Shown piece by piece: positions 55,620 to 64,000 of a stretch of DNA of 64,000 nucleotides; within the stretch, counting starts at the first letter, position 1, and every line of letters begins with the position of its first letter. The translations under genes were made by a program, and so were the position numbers. This stretch comes from Halomonas jincaotanensis (GTDB lineage: Bacteria > Pseudomonadota > Gammaproteobacteria > Pseudomonadales > Halomonadaceae). The notes under the pieces were generated by a model. The model did no database searches, was not told where the DNA came from, and saw only the letters and a program-made list of their open reading frames with translations. The stretch spans positions 1 to 64,000 of the forward strand of contig NZ_JAHCLU010000016.1 of the NCBI RefSeq assembly GCF_018448785.1. The letters run 5' to 3'.

Positions 55620-57443
55620 ATGGTCGAGGTCGATCTCTCCCAGCCGCCTTTCACCTTTCTCGACGAGGAGGGGCGCGAGCGTATCCGTAGTGGCATTGAC
55701 TTGGCCTATTTCGATCGCGACGAGATCATTCTCGAAACGGGCCAGCCCGGGGAGTACGTCTTCATTATTCACAAGGGTGAAGTCGCGGAGCTGGATCCTA
55801 CCCTGCCCAGCAACCAGTCACGCATTGGCCACTACACTGCCGGCGATCTTTTCGGTGCCATCAGCATCATCAACGGTAAAAGCCGCTACCGTTTTCGTGC
55901 CGAGCAGGAGAGTCTCTGTTACCTCTTGCCCAAGGGGCTATTCCTGCAATTATGTGATGACTATCCTCCTTTCAATGAATTCTTCCGTCAGACGCTATCC
56001 CACAAGGCGCGTCTGCTGACCGAGCAGCGTGCCGAGGGTGGCGTGACCATGGCAGGTTTCATGCTTGCCAAGGTGAGTGAATGCATGCGTGAGCCGCTTT
56101 GTGTTGGCGAGACGGCCACTATTACCGAGGCGGTGACTACCTTGCACGAGAGTCATGCCGACAGTCTGCTGGTGGAAAGCCAGCGGGGGGCCGGTATGAT
56201 CACCAAGACCGACCTGCTCAACGCCCTCGTGCTGCAAGGGTTGGCGCAGGACAGTCCGGTTCAGAGCATTGCCCATTTCGAGCTGGTCAGCGTGGCGCCA
56301 GAACAGTATCTGTTCGAAGTGCTGGTCCTGATGACTCGCTTCAAGGTGGAACGGGTGGTGGTCATCGACCGGAAGCGTCCGGTGGGCGTCGTGGAAATCA
56401 CTGATGTACTCAGTTTCTTTTCCAGTCGTAGTTATGTCGTTACTCTGCAGGTCGAGCAGGCCAACAGCCTCGAGGCATTGGCCGCCGCCAGTCGGCGAAC
56501 CCCCGAGCTGGTGAAGGCGCTAATGGCCCAGGGGGTCAACCTGCGCTTCGCCATGGGCCTGCTCTCGGCACTGAACGGTCGCATCATGAGCAAGGCGTGG
56601 AGCTTTGTGATCGATGAGCGCTACCACGCTGACAGCTGCCTGATGGTGATGGGTAGCGAAGGGCGCGGTGAGCAGATCCTCAAGACTGACCAGGATAATG
56701 GCCTGGTTCTCGCCGATGATGTGGATTGGCCCGACTGCGCCGAGCAAATGCAGCAGCTGACCGAAACGCTGATCAAGCTGGGGTATCCGCCCTGTCCCGG
56801 CAATATCATGGTTTCCAACCCCGAGTGGGTTGCCACCGAGAGCGAATGGCGAGCCCGCATCGCTCACTGGGCGGCGACACGCGATGGCGATAGCCTGATG
56901 AAACTCGCCATCATGCTCGATTCGCATGCCGTCGCCGGCAATCCGATACTGCTTGACCGGGTGCGCGAGGAGCTCTTCGAGCGCTGCTCGCGAGACGAGA
57001 TTCTGCTGTCTTATTTCGCGCGTACTACCCTGCGGTTCTCGACGCCTTTGACGCTGTTCGGCTCCCTGAAGAAGCAGCAGCACGGTATCGATATCAAGAA
57101 AGGGGGAATTTTTCCTATTGTTCACGGCGTGCGCACGCTGGCGATGGAGCGCCGTATTCACGTCACCTCGACGCTGGAACGCCTCGACGCCCTAGCGGAA
57201 GACGGGCGCCTGAAGCGTGACTTTGCCGACGATCTAGGTGAGGCCCTGTCGTTATTCACGGAGCTCAGGCTCAGGCAACAGCTGGCCCGTATCGACGATG
57301 CCCAGGGCGACAGTAACAACCCCGATCGTGTCGTGGTGCAAGAACTGTCGTCCCTGGAGCGCGACCTGCTTCGCGAAGCTCTGCATATCGTCAAGGATTT
57401 CAAGCAGCGTCTCTCGCACCGCTATCACCTGGAATATTCATGA
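55620..57443 (+). CDS. DUF294 nucleotidyltransferase-like protein with cNMP-binding and CBS domains
   Basis: A 607-residue cytosolic protein. The N-terminus (residues about 15-125) is a cyclic-nucleotide-binding-like barrel (ETGQPGEYVFIIHKGEVAEL), followed by a CBS pair (ETATITEAVTTLHESHADSL; RVVVIDRKRPVGVVEITDVL). The C-terminal half is a GlnD-like nucleotidyltransferase with GSEGRGEQILKTDQDNGLVL, holding the metal-binding pair TDQDN, and an all-helical DUF294 C-terminal domain. It may uridylylate or adenylylate an unknown partner in response to a nucleotide. Such genes are commonly found beside DnaQ-like exonuclease and ActP genes. Confidence 0.87.
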   Translation: MVEVDLSQPPFTFLDEEGRERIRSGIDLAYFDRDEIILETGQPGEYVFIIHKGEVAELDPTLPSNQSRIGHYTAGDLFGAISIINGKSRYRFRAEQESLCYLLPKGLFLQLCDDYPPFNEFFRQTLSHKARLLTEQRAEGGVTMAGFMLAKVSECMREPLCVGETATITEAVTTLHESHADSLLVESQRGAGMITKTDLLNALVLQGLAQDSPVQSIAHFELVSVAPEQYLFEVLVLMTRFKVERVVVIDRKRPVGVVEITDVLSFFSSRSYVVTLQVEQANSLEALAAASRRTPELVKALMAQGVNLRFAMGLLSALNGRIMSKAWSFVIDERYHADSCLMVMGSEGRGEQILKTDQDNGLVLADDVDWPDCAEQMQQLTETLIKLGYPPCPGNIMVSNPEWVATESEWRARIAHWAATRDGDSLMKLAIMLDSHAVAGNPILLDRVREELFERCSRDEILLSYFARTTLRFSTPLTLFGSLKKQQHGIDIKKGGIFPIVHGVRTLAMERRIHVTSTLERLDALAEDGRLKRDFADDLGEALSLFTELRLRQQLARIDDAQGDSNNPDRVVVQELSSLERDLLREALHIVKDFKQRLSHRYHLEYS

Positions 57444-57508
57444 GACGTCACTATCGGCCGTCAGAAGGCGATCACTGGCCGGCGATTAGGACGACAAGGA
57501 GCGCGTAG

Positions 57509-58135
57509 ATGCTGAAGATACTGCGTCGGGCTGCCGACCGACGCCGCCAGGCGGGTGGAGATTACGCCTGGCTGTTTCACCCCTATACCGGTGATGAGCT
57601 GGTGGTCATCGATTGCGAGACGACCGGAATCGATACGCGTCGCGCCGAGTTGGTATCGCTTGCGGCGGTCAAGATTCGCGATGATCGGGTGCTCACCAGC
57701 GACTCACTCGATCTGCGTCTGTCACGTCCCGCGAGCCTCAGCGGCGATTCGATCCGCATTCATGGCCTGCGCGGCGTTGATCTGATGGATGGCGAGACGG
57801 TCGGGTCTGCACTCACCAGTTTTCTCGACTTCATTGGCAATCGCCCCCTGGTGGGTTGGCATCTGGGTTTCGATCTGGCGATTCTCAATCGTGAACTACG
57901 TCCGCGCTTTGGTTTCGAGCTGCCCAATGCCGGCATCGATGTGGCCCAGACCTATGCCCGCCAGCTTCGTCGCGGCCACCCCGAGGTTGAGCCTCGCCTG
58001 TGCTTCGAACGGGTCGCCGAGACGCTCGGAGTGCCGGTAATGGGGCGCCACACCGCACTGGGCGATGCCGTGACCACTGCACTAATTTACTTGCGCCTGG
58101 AACGCGGCGCCATGCTGTCTAAACGCAGTTCTTGA
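57509..58135 (+). CDS. DnaQ-like 3'-5' exonuclease
   Basis: A 208-residue cytosolic protein of the DEDDh group: ExoI VVIDCETTGIDTRRAELVSL, ExoII GWHLGFDLAILNRELRP, ExoIII MGRHTALGDAVTTALIYL. The set of catalytic acids and the His are present. It is not the polymerase III epsilon subunit, because the clamp- and polymerase-binding tail is missing. It follows the DUF294 gene after 65 bases on the same strand, an association common near acetate-transport genes. The biological role is unknown. Confidence 0.87.
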   Translation: MLKILRRAADRRRQAGGDYAWLFHPYTGDELVVIDCETTGIDTRRAELVSLAAVKIRDDRVLTSDSLDLRLSRPASLSGDSIRIHGLRGVDLMDGETVGSALTSFLDFIGNRPLVGWHLGFDLAILNRELRPRFGFELPNAGIDVAQTYARQLRRGHPEVEPRLCFERVAETLGVPVMGRHTALGDAVTTALIYLRLERGAMLSKRSS

Positions 58136-58248
58136 GACACCACTCACACGCCTTGTGGCGGCCAGAGTGGGGCTCACGTCGCCAGCGAGCGGCGGCGATG
58201 ATAGGATAAGCGCCCACCATTTCCAGCCGCTCTGGCAGTGAACCGACC

Positions 58249-59172
58249 ATGCAAGATGCCCTGAACTTCGATCCTCGCTCCATTGACTCACGATCTCCCT
58301 GCGACGAGAAACCTGTGACCCGGGACGGCCTCGACCCTGGCAAGAGTCGCAGTGAGTTCAACAAGCTGCAGAAGCGTCTGCGGCGGCAGGTGGGGCATGC
58401 CATCATCGATTACGATATGATTCGTGAAGGCGATCGGGTGATGGTCTGCTTGTCCGGTGGAAAGGACAGCTACACCTTGCTGGAGATCCTGCGCAACCTT
58501 CAGCGCAACGCGCCGGTCAGTTTCTCGCTGGTGGCCGTGAATATGGACCAGAAGCAGCCGGGCTTTCCCGAACATGTACTGCCCGAGTATCTCGAGGGAA
58601 TCGGTGCCGAGTACCATATCCTGGAGCGCGATACCTACACGGTGGTCAAGGAGAAGACACCCGAGGGCAAGACGACCTGCGCGCTATGTTCGCGACTGCG
58701 TCGAGGGTCGCTCTATGGTTTCGCCCAAGACATCGGGGCGACCAAGATTGCGCTCGGTCATCACCGGGAGGATATCCTCGAGACACTATTTCTCAACCTA
58801 TTCTTTGGCGGCAGCCTCAAGGCGATGCCACCGAAGCTGCTTTCCGACGACGGACGTAACATTGTTATCCGGCCGCTGGCCTATTGTCGCGAGGCGGATA
58901 TTGCCGAGTTCGCGCGGCTGATGGAGTTCCCGATCATTCCCTGCAATCTTTGCGGCTCCCAGCCCAACCTGCAGCGCCAGGTCGTCAAGGAAATGCTGGC
59001 GGAGTGGGAAAAGGCGCACCCCGGACGATTGGAAAGCATGTTCAAGGCGGTGACTCAGGTCGCCCCGTCACAACTTGCCGATCGAGATCTGTTCGACTTT
59101 GCGGGTCTCGAAGACAAACAGGCCCGCATGCAGGCCGACAGGATCGATATTGTCAACGCTCTGAAGCATTAG
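58249..59172 (+). CDS. ttcA: tRNA 2-thiocytidine(32) synthetase TtcA
   Basis: A 307-residue cytosolic iron-sulfur enzyme that thiolates C32 of certain tRNAs. The PP-loop is [13 protein letters not shown] near residue 65-77. Cysteine pairs are in [16 protein letters not shown] and [16 protein letters not shown], and [14 protein letters not shown] is the usual helix. Length is normal. It converges on fnr with 28 bases between stops. The start ATG 58249 fits the family length. Confidence 0.94.
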   Translation: MQDALNFDPRSIDSRSPCDEKPVTRDGLDPGKSRSEFNKLQKRLRRQVGHAIIDYDMIREGDRVMVCLSGGKDSYTLLEILRNLQRNAPVSFSLVAVNMDQKQPGFPEHVLPEYLEGIGAEYHILERDTYTVVKEKTPEGKTTCALCSRLRRGSLYGFAQDIGATKIALGHHREDILETLFLNLFFGGSLKAMPPKLLSDDGRNIVIRPLAYCREADIAEFARLMEFPIIPCNLCGSQPNLQRQVVKEMLAEWEKAHPGRLESMFKAVTQVAPSQLADRDLFDFAGLEDKQARMQADRIDIVNALKH

Positions 59173-59200
59173 TCAGGCAATGACCGCAAACCAAGATCGA

Positions 59201-59965
59201 TTAGTGAGCGCAAGGCGAGTCGACGCCTTGTTCATCTGCGACGCGGCTCAAGCTATCCAGGTCGAGGATATGCACCTCACGCCCCGAGACAGCCACTAGG
59301 GTCTGTCGCTGGAAACGGTTAAGGATTCGGCTCACGGTTTCCACCGCAAGCCCCAGATAATTGCCGATATCGGCGCGAGACATCGAGAGGCGAAAGCTAT
59401 AGGGCGAGTAGCCACGGCGCCGGAAACGCTCGGATAAACTCACCAGGAATGAGGCCAAGCGTTGATCCGCGGTCTTGCGTGAGAGCAGCCGCATCATGCG
59501 GCGGTCGTCACGCAGTTCCTTGCTCATGGTGCGAAAAAGCTGGCCCCGCAGCTCGGGAATCTCCTGGGAGAGTGAGTCCAGGCGATCGAAAGGGATCTCG
59601 CAGACGGTGGTGGTTTCCAGCGCGATCACCGAGCCTGGATAGCGTGCCTCGTCGATGCCGTCCAGGCCGACCAGTTCGCTGGGCAAGTAGAAGTTGGTTA
59701 GCTGATCCTCGCCGCAGCCTTCCGTGGTCACCTGTTTGAGGCTGCCGGAGCGAACCGCGTAGAGGCTGGTGAAGGGCACGTCCTGCAGGAACAACGCCTC
59801 ACCCTTCTTGAGCGGTGTACGCCGACGAATGATGGCGTCGAACTGGTCCATGTCGGGAAATTCGAGGGCCAGTGGCAGGCAAAGCGAGCTGAGGCTGCAA
59901 GTCTGACAACGCGCCTCGTTGAGCATGGAGCGCTGCTTGTCGGCGGTGGTATCAGGCATGCTCAT
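59201..59965 (-). CDS. fnr: Fumarate/nitrate reduction regulator (FNR/ANR)
   Basis: A 254-residue oxygen-sensing regulator. With ATG 59965 the cysteines fall at 20, 23, 29 and 122, the same positions as the 4Fe-4S ligands of E. coli FNR, which supports this start. The winged helix has MSRADIGNYLGLAVETVSRI (E--SR recognition core). Two perfect TTGAT-N4-ATCAA boxes lie upstream, suggesting autoregulation. It follows the cbb3 assembly genes on the same strand; the cco genes are usual targets of FNR/ANR. Confidence 0.95.
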   Translation of the reverse strand: MSMPDTTADKQRSMLNEARCQTCSLSSLCLPLALEFPDMDQFDAIIRRRTPLKKGEALFLQDVPFTSLYAVRSGSLKQVTTEGCGEDQLTNFYLPSELVGLDGIDEARYPGSVIALETTTVCEIPFDRLDSLSQEIPELRGQLFRTMSKELRDDRRMMRLLSRKTADQRLASFLVSLSERFRRRGYSPYSFRLSMSRADIGNYLGLAVETVSRILNRFQRQTLVAVSGREVHILDLDSLSRVADEQGVDSPCAH

Positions 59966-60038
59966 TCTCTCCCGTTCTCCTTGAAACTTCGGCTGCCCCT
60001 TATGGGGATGGCGTTTCCGCGCAGCAGAGCATTCCTGG

Positions 60039-60074
60039 TTGATCGAGATCAAGTAATGATTTGATCTCGATCAA
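60039..60074. promoter_or_regulatory. Two FNR/ANR boxes upstream of fnr
   Basis: TTGATCGAGATCAA (60039-60052) and TTGATCTCGATCAA (60061-60074) both match the TTGAT-N4-ATCAA consensus perfectly, with centres 22 bases (about two helical turns) apart. They lie 74-110 bases before the fnr ATG. Confidence 0.88.
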
Positions 60075-60114
60075 GAACAGTCTAGAAGATTTCCCGGCTA
60101 CCGTCGCGCTTGCA

Positions 60115-60813
60115 TCAGCCGTGTGCGTGGTTGGGCATAAGCGACCAGAGCTGCCAGAGGGCGAAGGCAATGATCGTCAGGGCGGCGAGGCTGCGCGTGG
60201 CCGGGTGGCGAATCAGCGTGCCGAGCTGGCGGGCAGCGAATCCCGTGGCGAGCAGCGCGGGCAGCGTGCCCAGGCCGAAGGCGCCCATCAGTGCCGCCCC
60301 ATGCAGCGGGTCGGCCACAGCGAGGCTCCAGGCCAGCATGGAGTAGACCAACCCGCAGGGCAGCCAGCCCCAGACGGCGCCCAAGGCGATTGCCTGGGGT
60401 ACCTTGACCACTGGCATCAGCCGCCGGCCCACCGGCTCCAGGTGCCGCCACAGGCGCCGGCCGACGGCCTCGACCTTGAGCAGGCCCTTCCACCAGTTGG
60501 CGATATACAGCGCCATCAGGATCAGCATCACTGCGGCCAGGCCCTGGAGCACCAATCGGGCAGCGGGGGTGATGGCGACCAGCGTTCCTAGTGTGGCGAC
60601 CAGCGCTCCAGCCGTCATGTAGCTTGCGATGCGGCCAAGGTTATAGCCGAGCAGCAAGCCGGTGAGCCGCGCGGGATGGCGCATGCTGGGCGGTACGGCG
60701 AAGGTCAGAGCACTCATGATGCCACCACACATGCCGATGCAGTGGGCGCCGCCGAGCAGGCCAAAGACGAACGCCGCGGCCAGGGGCGAGAGGTCGAGGC
60801 CTGTGGGGTCCAT
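60115..60813 (-). CDS. TauE/SafE-family membrane protein of the cbb3 assembly cluster
   Basis: A 232-residue inner-membrane protein with about six hydrophobic segments. The start has AAFVFGLLGGAHCIGMCGGI, and later WGWLPCGLVYSMLAWSLAVA. The conserved 'GGxHCxGMCGG' segment is that of the small TauE/SafE-like proteins encoded with ccoI and ccoS, which are thought to help copper delivery to cytochrome cbb3 oxidase. Its ATG overlaps the ccoS stop by one base. Confidence 0.85.
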   Translation of the reverse strand: MDPTGLDLSPLAAAFVFGLLGGAHCIGMCGGIMSALTFAVPPSMRHPARLTGLLLGYNLGRIASYMTAGALVATLGTLVAITPAARLVLQGLAAVMLILMALYIANWWKGLLKVEAVGRRLWRHLEPVGRRLMPVVKVPQAIALGAVWGWLPCGLVYSMLAWSLAVADPLHGAALMGAFGLGTLPALLATGFAARQLGTLIRHPATRSLAALTIIAFALWQLWSLMPNHAHG

Positions 60814-61094
60814 CAGGTGTCGCGATCCGGCTTGGGTCGATCTTTACCGAGACTAGCCGTATCGGTGCTGGCTCGAGAGGTGTCTTGAGTGTCTTCGGCG
60901 TCGTCGCTGTCAGGTTGCTGTCGGCGCTGGCGTGCCTCCGGGGGCAGGTCGTTCTCGTCCTCGTCGAAGAGAATGCGATAGGCGGGCCCCTCGAGGTCGT
61001 CGAACTGGTCATGCTTTACTGCCCAGAAGAACGCCCACACGGCTAGCCCCAGCAGTATCAGCGACAAGGGAATCAGCAAATAAAGGATGCTCAT
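60813..61094 (-). CDS. ccoS: Cytochrome cbb3 oxidase maturation protein CcoS
   Basis: A 93-residue membrane protein with one N-terminal segment (LYLLIPLSLILLGLAVWAFF) followed by WAVKHDQFDDLEGPAYRILF, the CcoS signature, and a long charged tail rich in Asp and Arg, longer than usual. CcoS is needed for cofactor insertion into cbb3 oxidase. It overlaps ccoI by 4 bases and the TauE/SafE gene by one base, so the set is probably translated together. Confidence 0.92.
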   Translation of the reverse strand: MSILYLLIPLSLILLGLAVWAFFWAVKHDQFDDLEGPAYRILFDEDENDLPPEARQRRQQPDSDDAEDTQDTSRASTDTASLGKDRPKPDRDT

Positions 61095-63601
61095 GCATTC
61101 ACCAGGCGTGGGCGCGGCTCGGCAGGTGGTGGCGCGACGCGAAAGCGGGTCAGGCGCAGGGCGTTGCCGACCACGACCAGAGAGCTTGCCGACATGCCGA
61201 TGGCTGCCAGCCAGGGCGGTACGATGCCGATGGCGGCCAGTGGCAATGCCGTGGCGTTATAGCAGACCGACCAGACGAGGTTTTGACGGATGATGCGCCG
61301 GGTGGCCCGGCTGATCTCGATGGCCTCGACGATACGCATGAGCCGGGGGCCGAGCAAGACCGCATCGGCGCTGGTCCGGGCGAGATCGGTGGCGTCGTTC
61401 ATGGCAATGGAGACATCGGCGCCAGCGAGGATCGGCACGTCATTGATGCCGTCGCCGACCATCGCCACCGTCTCGCCCAGCGCCTGGCGATGACGGATAT
61501 GCTCGAGCTTGTCCTCAGGGCCGGTGCAGGCCTGCCAGGTGTCGAGCCCCAGCCGGTCGGCCAATGGGCGGACCGCTATGGCGGTGTCGCCAGAGAGCAG
61601 CTCGACCTCCAGGCCCTGCGCCTTCAGGGCAGCAATGGCCTGTGCAGCATCCTCGCGCAGCGGGTCCGTGAGGCCAAACCAGGCGCGCGGCTCGCCGGCT
61701 TCGGCGAGCAGTAGCCACTGTCCCTCGCCGGGTGGCGCGGGCGGGGCGTCGGGCACCGCGAAGTCCGGCTTGCCAAGGCGCCAGGTCTGGCCTTCGAATT
61801 CGCCCTGAAGGCCCTGGCCGGTAACGCTGGTGACATTGCGGGCTCGCCGCGCTGACGCTTTCCAGGGGTGAAAGGCACGGGCGATGGGGTGTTCGGAGTG
61901 CGCCTCAAGGGCGGCCGCCAGGGCGCGGGCTTCGTCGCTCGCCAGGTCCCCCAGGGGACGAGTCTCCGCCAGCAGCATCTCGCCACGTGTCAGGGTGCCG
62001 GTCTTGTCGAAGATCACTCGGTCGAGCTGTGAGAGCGTCTCGATGGCATTGGCTCGGGTGACCAGTACGCCACGACGGCGCAGCTGGCCGTGGCCGGCGG
62101 TCAGCGCCGTGGGAGTCGCCAGGGCCAGGGCGCAGGGGCAGGTCACCACCAGGACCGAGAGCGTGACCCAGAGTACCCGTGTCGGGTCGATGAACCACCA
62201 GGCGATGGCGACCCCCACGGTAACCAGCAATAACCGCAGCACGAACAGGTGCGCCATGCGGGCGGCGAGCTGGGCAATACGCGGACGGCTGGCAAAGGCG
62301 CGGTCGGTGAGATCGACGATGCCGGCGATACGGGCGTCGCGTCCGGCATGTGTGACGCGCACCACCAGCGGGCTCTCGACGTTCTGGCTGCCCCCGGTGA
62401 CGAGGTCCCCGGCCCGGCGCGTCACCGGCAGCGTTTCGCCGGTGAGCATGGACTCATCGAGGCTCGACTCGCCGCTTTCGATCACCCCGTCGGCCGGTAC
62501 GCCATGGCCGGGCTTGACTAGCACCCGGTCGCCGGCGACCAGTTCGCTGGCCGGCAGGATGCGCTCCTCGTCCTCGGCGGTCAGTCGTGTTGCCGAGAGC
62601 GGCAGGGCGCCCGAGAGCGCATTGCCGGTGTGGCCGCTGCGGCGCCGGGCGCGAGCTTCCACGTAACGCCCAAACAGCAGGAAGAAGGTGAACATGGCCA
62701 CCGAATCGAAGTAGACCTCGCCGGTGCCACTGATGACGGCATAGCCGCTGGCCAGATAGGCGCCGCCGATGGCCAGCGAAACCGGAACGTCCATGCCCAT
62801 CACCCGGGTGCGCAGGTCGCGGGCAGCGTTACGAAAGAAGGGCTGGGCCGAGAACAGCACCACCGGAGTCGCCAAGGCGAAGGATAGCCAGTGGAACAGG
62901 GCGTGAAAATCGGCGCTGAGCTCGCCGGGGTCGGACACGTAGATCGGGATGGAAAACATCATGACCTGCATCATTCCAACGGCGGCGACAATCAGCCGGC
63001 GTACGGTCATGCGTTCTTCATGCTGCAGGCGCTGTTGTGCCTGGTCGGGCTCGTAGGGCTGGGCCGGATAGCCGATGGCGGCCATTTCGGCGAGCAGGCG
63101 CGACAGCTTGAGACGCTGTGGGTCCCAGCTGATGCGCACCCGATGGTGGGTCAGGTTGACCGCGCTGGTGTCGACCCCCTCCAGCGCGTTGAGACGGTGC
63201 TCGATCAGCCAGGCACACGCCGCGCAGGTGATGCCGTCGACCGCCAGGGTGGCCTGGACCCGCCCCTCGGCACCGGCCTCGGGATGAACGAAGCGGCGCT
63301 GCAACCCCGGGTCGTCGAAAACCGCCCAGGTGTCGGCATCGGCGGCCTGGCGATCCTCGGGGCGTTCGGGAAGTTCGGTGCGAAAGCGGTAGTAGCTGCC
63401 CAGTCCACCGTCGACAATAGCGTGAGCCACCGCCTCGCAGCCGGGGCAGCACAGCGGATGGCGCTGCTCGTCGAAGGTGATCGACCAGGGCGCCCCATCG
63501 GGCACCAGGCTGCCACAGTGATAGCACTCTGGGGTCGCGGTGGCGGCAGGGGCTGGGGAAGATGTGATGGTCATTGTCGCTCGGTCAGGGGCGCCACTCA
63601 T
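61091..63601 (-). CDS. ccoI: Copper-transporting P-type ATPase CcoI
   Basis: An 836-residue inner-membrane P1B-type ATPase that supplies copper for cbb3 oxidase. The N-terminus has a Cys-rich start (CYHCGSLVPDG and LCCPGCEAVAH) and a metal-binding domain with ITCAACAWLIEHRLNALEGV. The membrane copper site is TCPCALALATPTALT (CPC). The phosphorylation site is DKTGTLTRGE, and the hinge is MVGDGINDVPILAGADVSIA. The order ccoH-ccoI-ccoS is that of the ccoGHIS cluster. ATG 63601 overlaps the ccoH stop. Confidence 0.94.
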   Translation of the reverse strand: MSGAPDRATMTITSSPAPAATATPECYHCGSLVPDGAPWSITFDEQRHPLCCPGCEAVAHAIVDGGLGSYYRFRTELPERPEDRQAADADTWAVFDDPGLQRRFVHPEAGAEGRVQATLAVDGITCAACAWLIEHRLNALEGVDTSAVNLTHHRVRISWDPQRLKLSRLLAEMAAIGYPAQPYEPDQAQQRLQHEERMTVRRLIVAAVGMMQVMMFSIPIYVSDPGELSADFHALFHWLSFALATPVVLFSAQPFFRNAARDLRTRVMGMDVPVSLAIGGAYLASGYAVISGTGEVYFDSVAMFTFFLLFGRYVEARARRRSGHTGNALSGALPLSATRLTAEDEERILPASELVAGDRVLVKPGHGVPADGVIESGESSLDESMLTGETLPVTRRAGDLVTGGSQNVESPLVVRVTHAGRDARIAGIVDLTDRAFASRPRIAQLAARMAHLFVLRLLLVTVGVAIAWWFIDPTRVLWVTLSVLVVTCPCALALATPTALTAGHGQLRRRGVLVTRANAIETLSQLDRVIFDKTGTLTRGEMLLAETRPLGDLASDEARALAAALEAHSEHPIARAFHPWKASARRARNVTSVTGQGLQGEFEGQTWRLGKPDFAVPDAPPAPPGEGQWLLLAEAGEPRAWFGLTDPLREDAAQAIAALKAQGLEVELLSGDTAIAVRPLADRLGLDTWQACTGPEDKLEHIRHRQALGETVAMVGDGINDVPILAGADVSIAMNDATDLARTSADAVLLGPRLMRIVEAIEISRATRRIIRQNLVWSVCYNATALPLAAIGIVPPWLAAIGMSASSLVVVGNALRLTRFRVAPPPAEPRPRLVNA

Positions 63602-64000
63602 CAGGCGTCGGCCGCGCGTCCCGGGGTCAGAGCAACTTCACTTTCATCGGGAAAGCGGCCTTCGCCGACCAGACGCCAGGCGGGTGTTTCCTGGTCAGGC
63701 TGAAGCTGCAGATACCAGCGGTAGCGGAAATTGTCGGGCGCCTGGCCCAGGTAGCGACCCTCGCGTACGTGCTCCAGGATCAGTTCCTGGTCGCGGTCGG
63801 CCTCGGTGGGAAAGATGAACTTGAGCATCAGGCGCTCCGGGCGGTCGTTGCCCGTCAGGTCGAGCACCACATCGCTGGTCATGGGGTCGATGCGTAGTGT
63901 GGCGGCTAGGTTGAGGTCGGCGGCGTGTTGTTGCTTGGCCAGCACCATGTTGATCGCCTTGCCATGCTCGTAGTAATCCTCCTGGACCATGCCGTCGAAG
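63601..64000 (-). CDS. ccoH: FixH/CcoH family protein, N-terminus outside the window
   Basis: The last 133 or so codons of a FixH/CcoH protein, still in frame at the edge of the window (FDGMVQEDYYEHGKAIN). The segment YYEHGKAINMVLAKQQ and the beta-rich domain LRIDPMTSDVVLDLTGNDRP are family features. CcoH is a single-pass membrane protein that works with CcoI in assembly of cytochrome cbb3 oxidase. The N-terminal membrane segment is not visible here. Stops in the start codon of ccoI. Confidence 0.88.
   Translation of the reverse strand, partial: FDGMVQEDYYEHGKAINMVLAKQQHAADLNLAATLRIDPMTSDVVLDLTGNDRPERLMLKFIFPTEADRDQELILEHVREGRYLGQAPDNFRYRWYLQLQPDQETPAWRLVGEGRFPDESEVALTPGRAADA

Overview
The window looks like chromosome of a Halomonas-type gammaproteobacterium (Halomonadaceae). 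This is inferred from gene content and order: dapA-bamC-purC, aceE-aceF with three lipoyl domains, acs beside a CrbS/CrbR acetate-sensing pair with a DUF4212/ActP-type symporter, and an fnr-(TauE/SafE)-ccoS-ccoI-ccoH block. No rRNA, tRNA or CRISPR array was found.

Region A (1 to about 15,400) is an accessory island in decay. It holds a damaged toxin-antitoxin pair, two secreted hydrolases, remnants of IS481, IS21 and IS256 elements, and a pocket clearly richer in A+T (about 5,000-10,150) that carries genes I cannot name. It also has a broken metal-related cluster (10,141-11,565) and an AlpA-type regulator with no integrase nearby. The most unusual gene is a stand-alone 493-residue protein (8135-9616). 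Its three motifs match polymerase motifs A, B and C of superfamily A, closest to the TV-Pol group known from viruses, virophages and transposons. Three copies of the palindrome TGTCCA-N4-TGGACA lie upstream of it, and an A+T-rich stretch with repeated ATACCTGA lies downstream. This is the best candidate for an undescribed system. A second unusual item is a protein made of two copies of an unknown domain (5682-6278). A decayed relative sits at 756-938, and both copies lie downstream of related antitoxin sequences.

Region B (15,400-21,540) holds a REC-PAS-GGDEF-EAL protein and three consecutive Crp/Fnr-type regulators, separated by long non-coding gaps.

Region C (21,700-45,200) is housekeeping: NAD synthesis (nadA, nadC), periplasmic protease bepA, a TusA-like protein with a PerM-type permease, the dapA-bamC-MBL hydrolase-purC operon, trmO, an acetyltransferase, ampD, pyruvate dehydrogenase aceEF, adk, tsaB-rsmJ, plsB, a cardiolipin synthase, a UPF0149 protein and SprT.

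Region D (45,200-58,140) is an acetate-use locus. Acs activates acetate. The DUF4212 small subunit and ActP-like symporter import it. CrbS (a symporter-like sensor fused to a hybrid kinase) and CrbR (LuxR-type) probably control the set. A DUF294 nucleotidyltransferase and a DnaQ-like exonuclease lie divergently, with two near-identical 14-bp palindromic repeats in the shared promoter region.

Region E (58,249-64,000) has ttcA, then leftward fnr/anr with two perfect FNR boxes upstream, and the cytochrome cbb3 assembly genes for a TauE/SafE protein, CcoS, CcoI and the C-terminal part of CcoH, which runs off the window.
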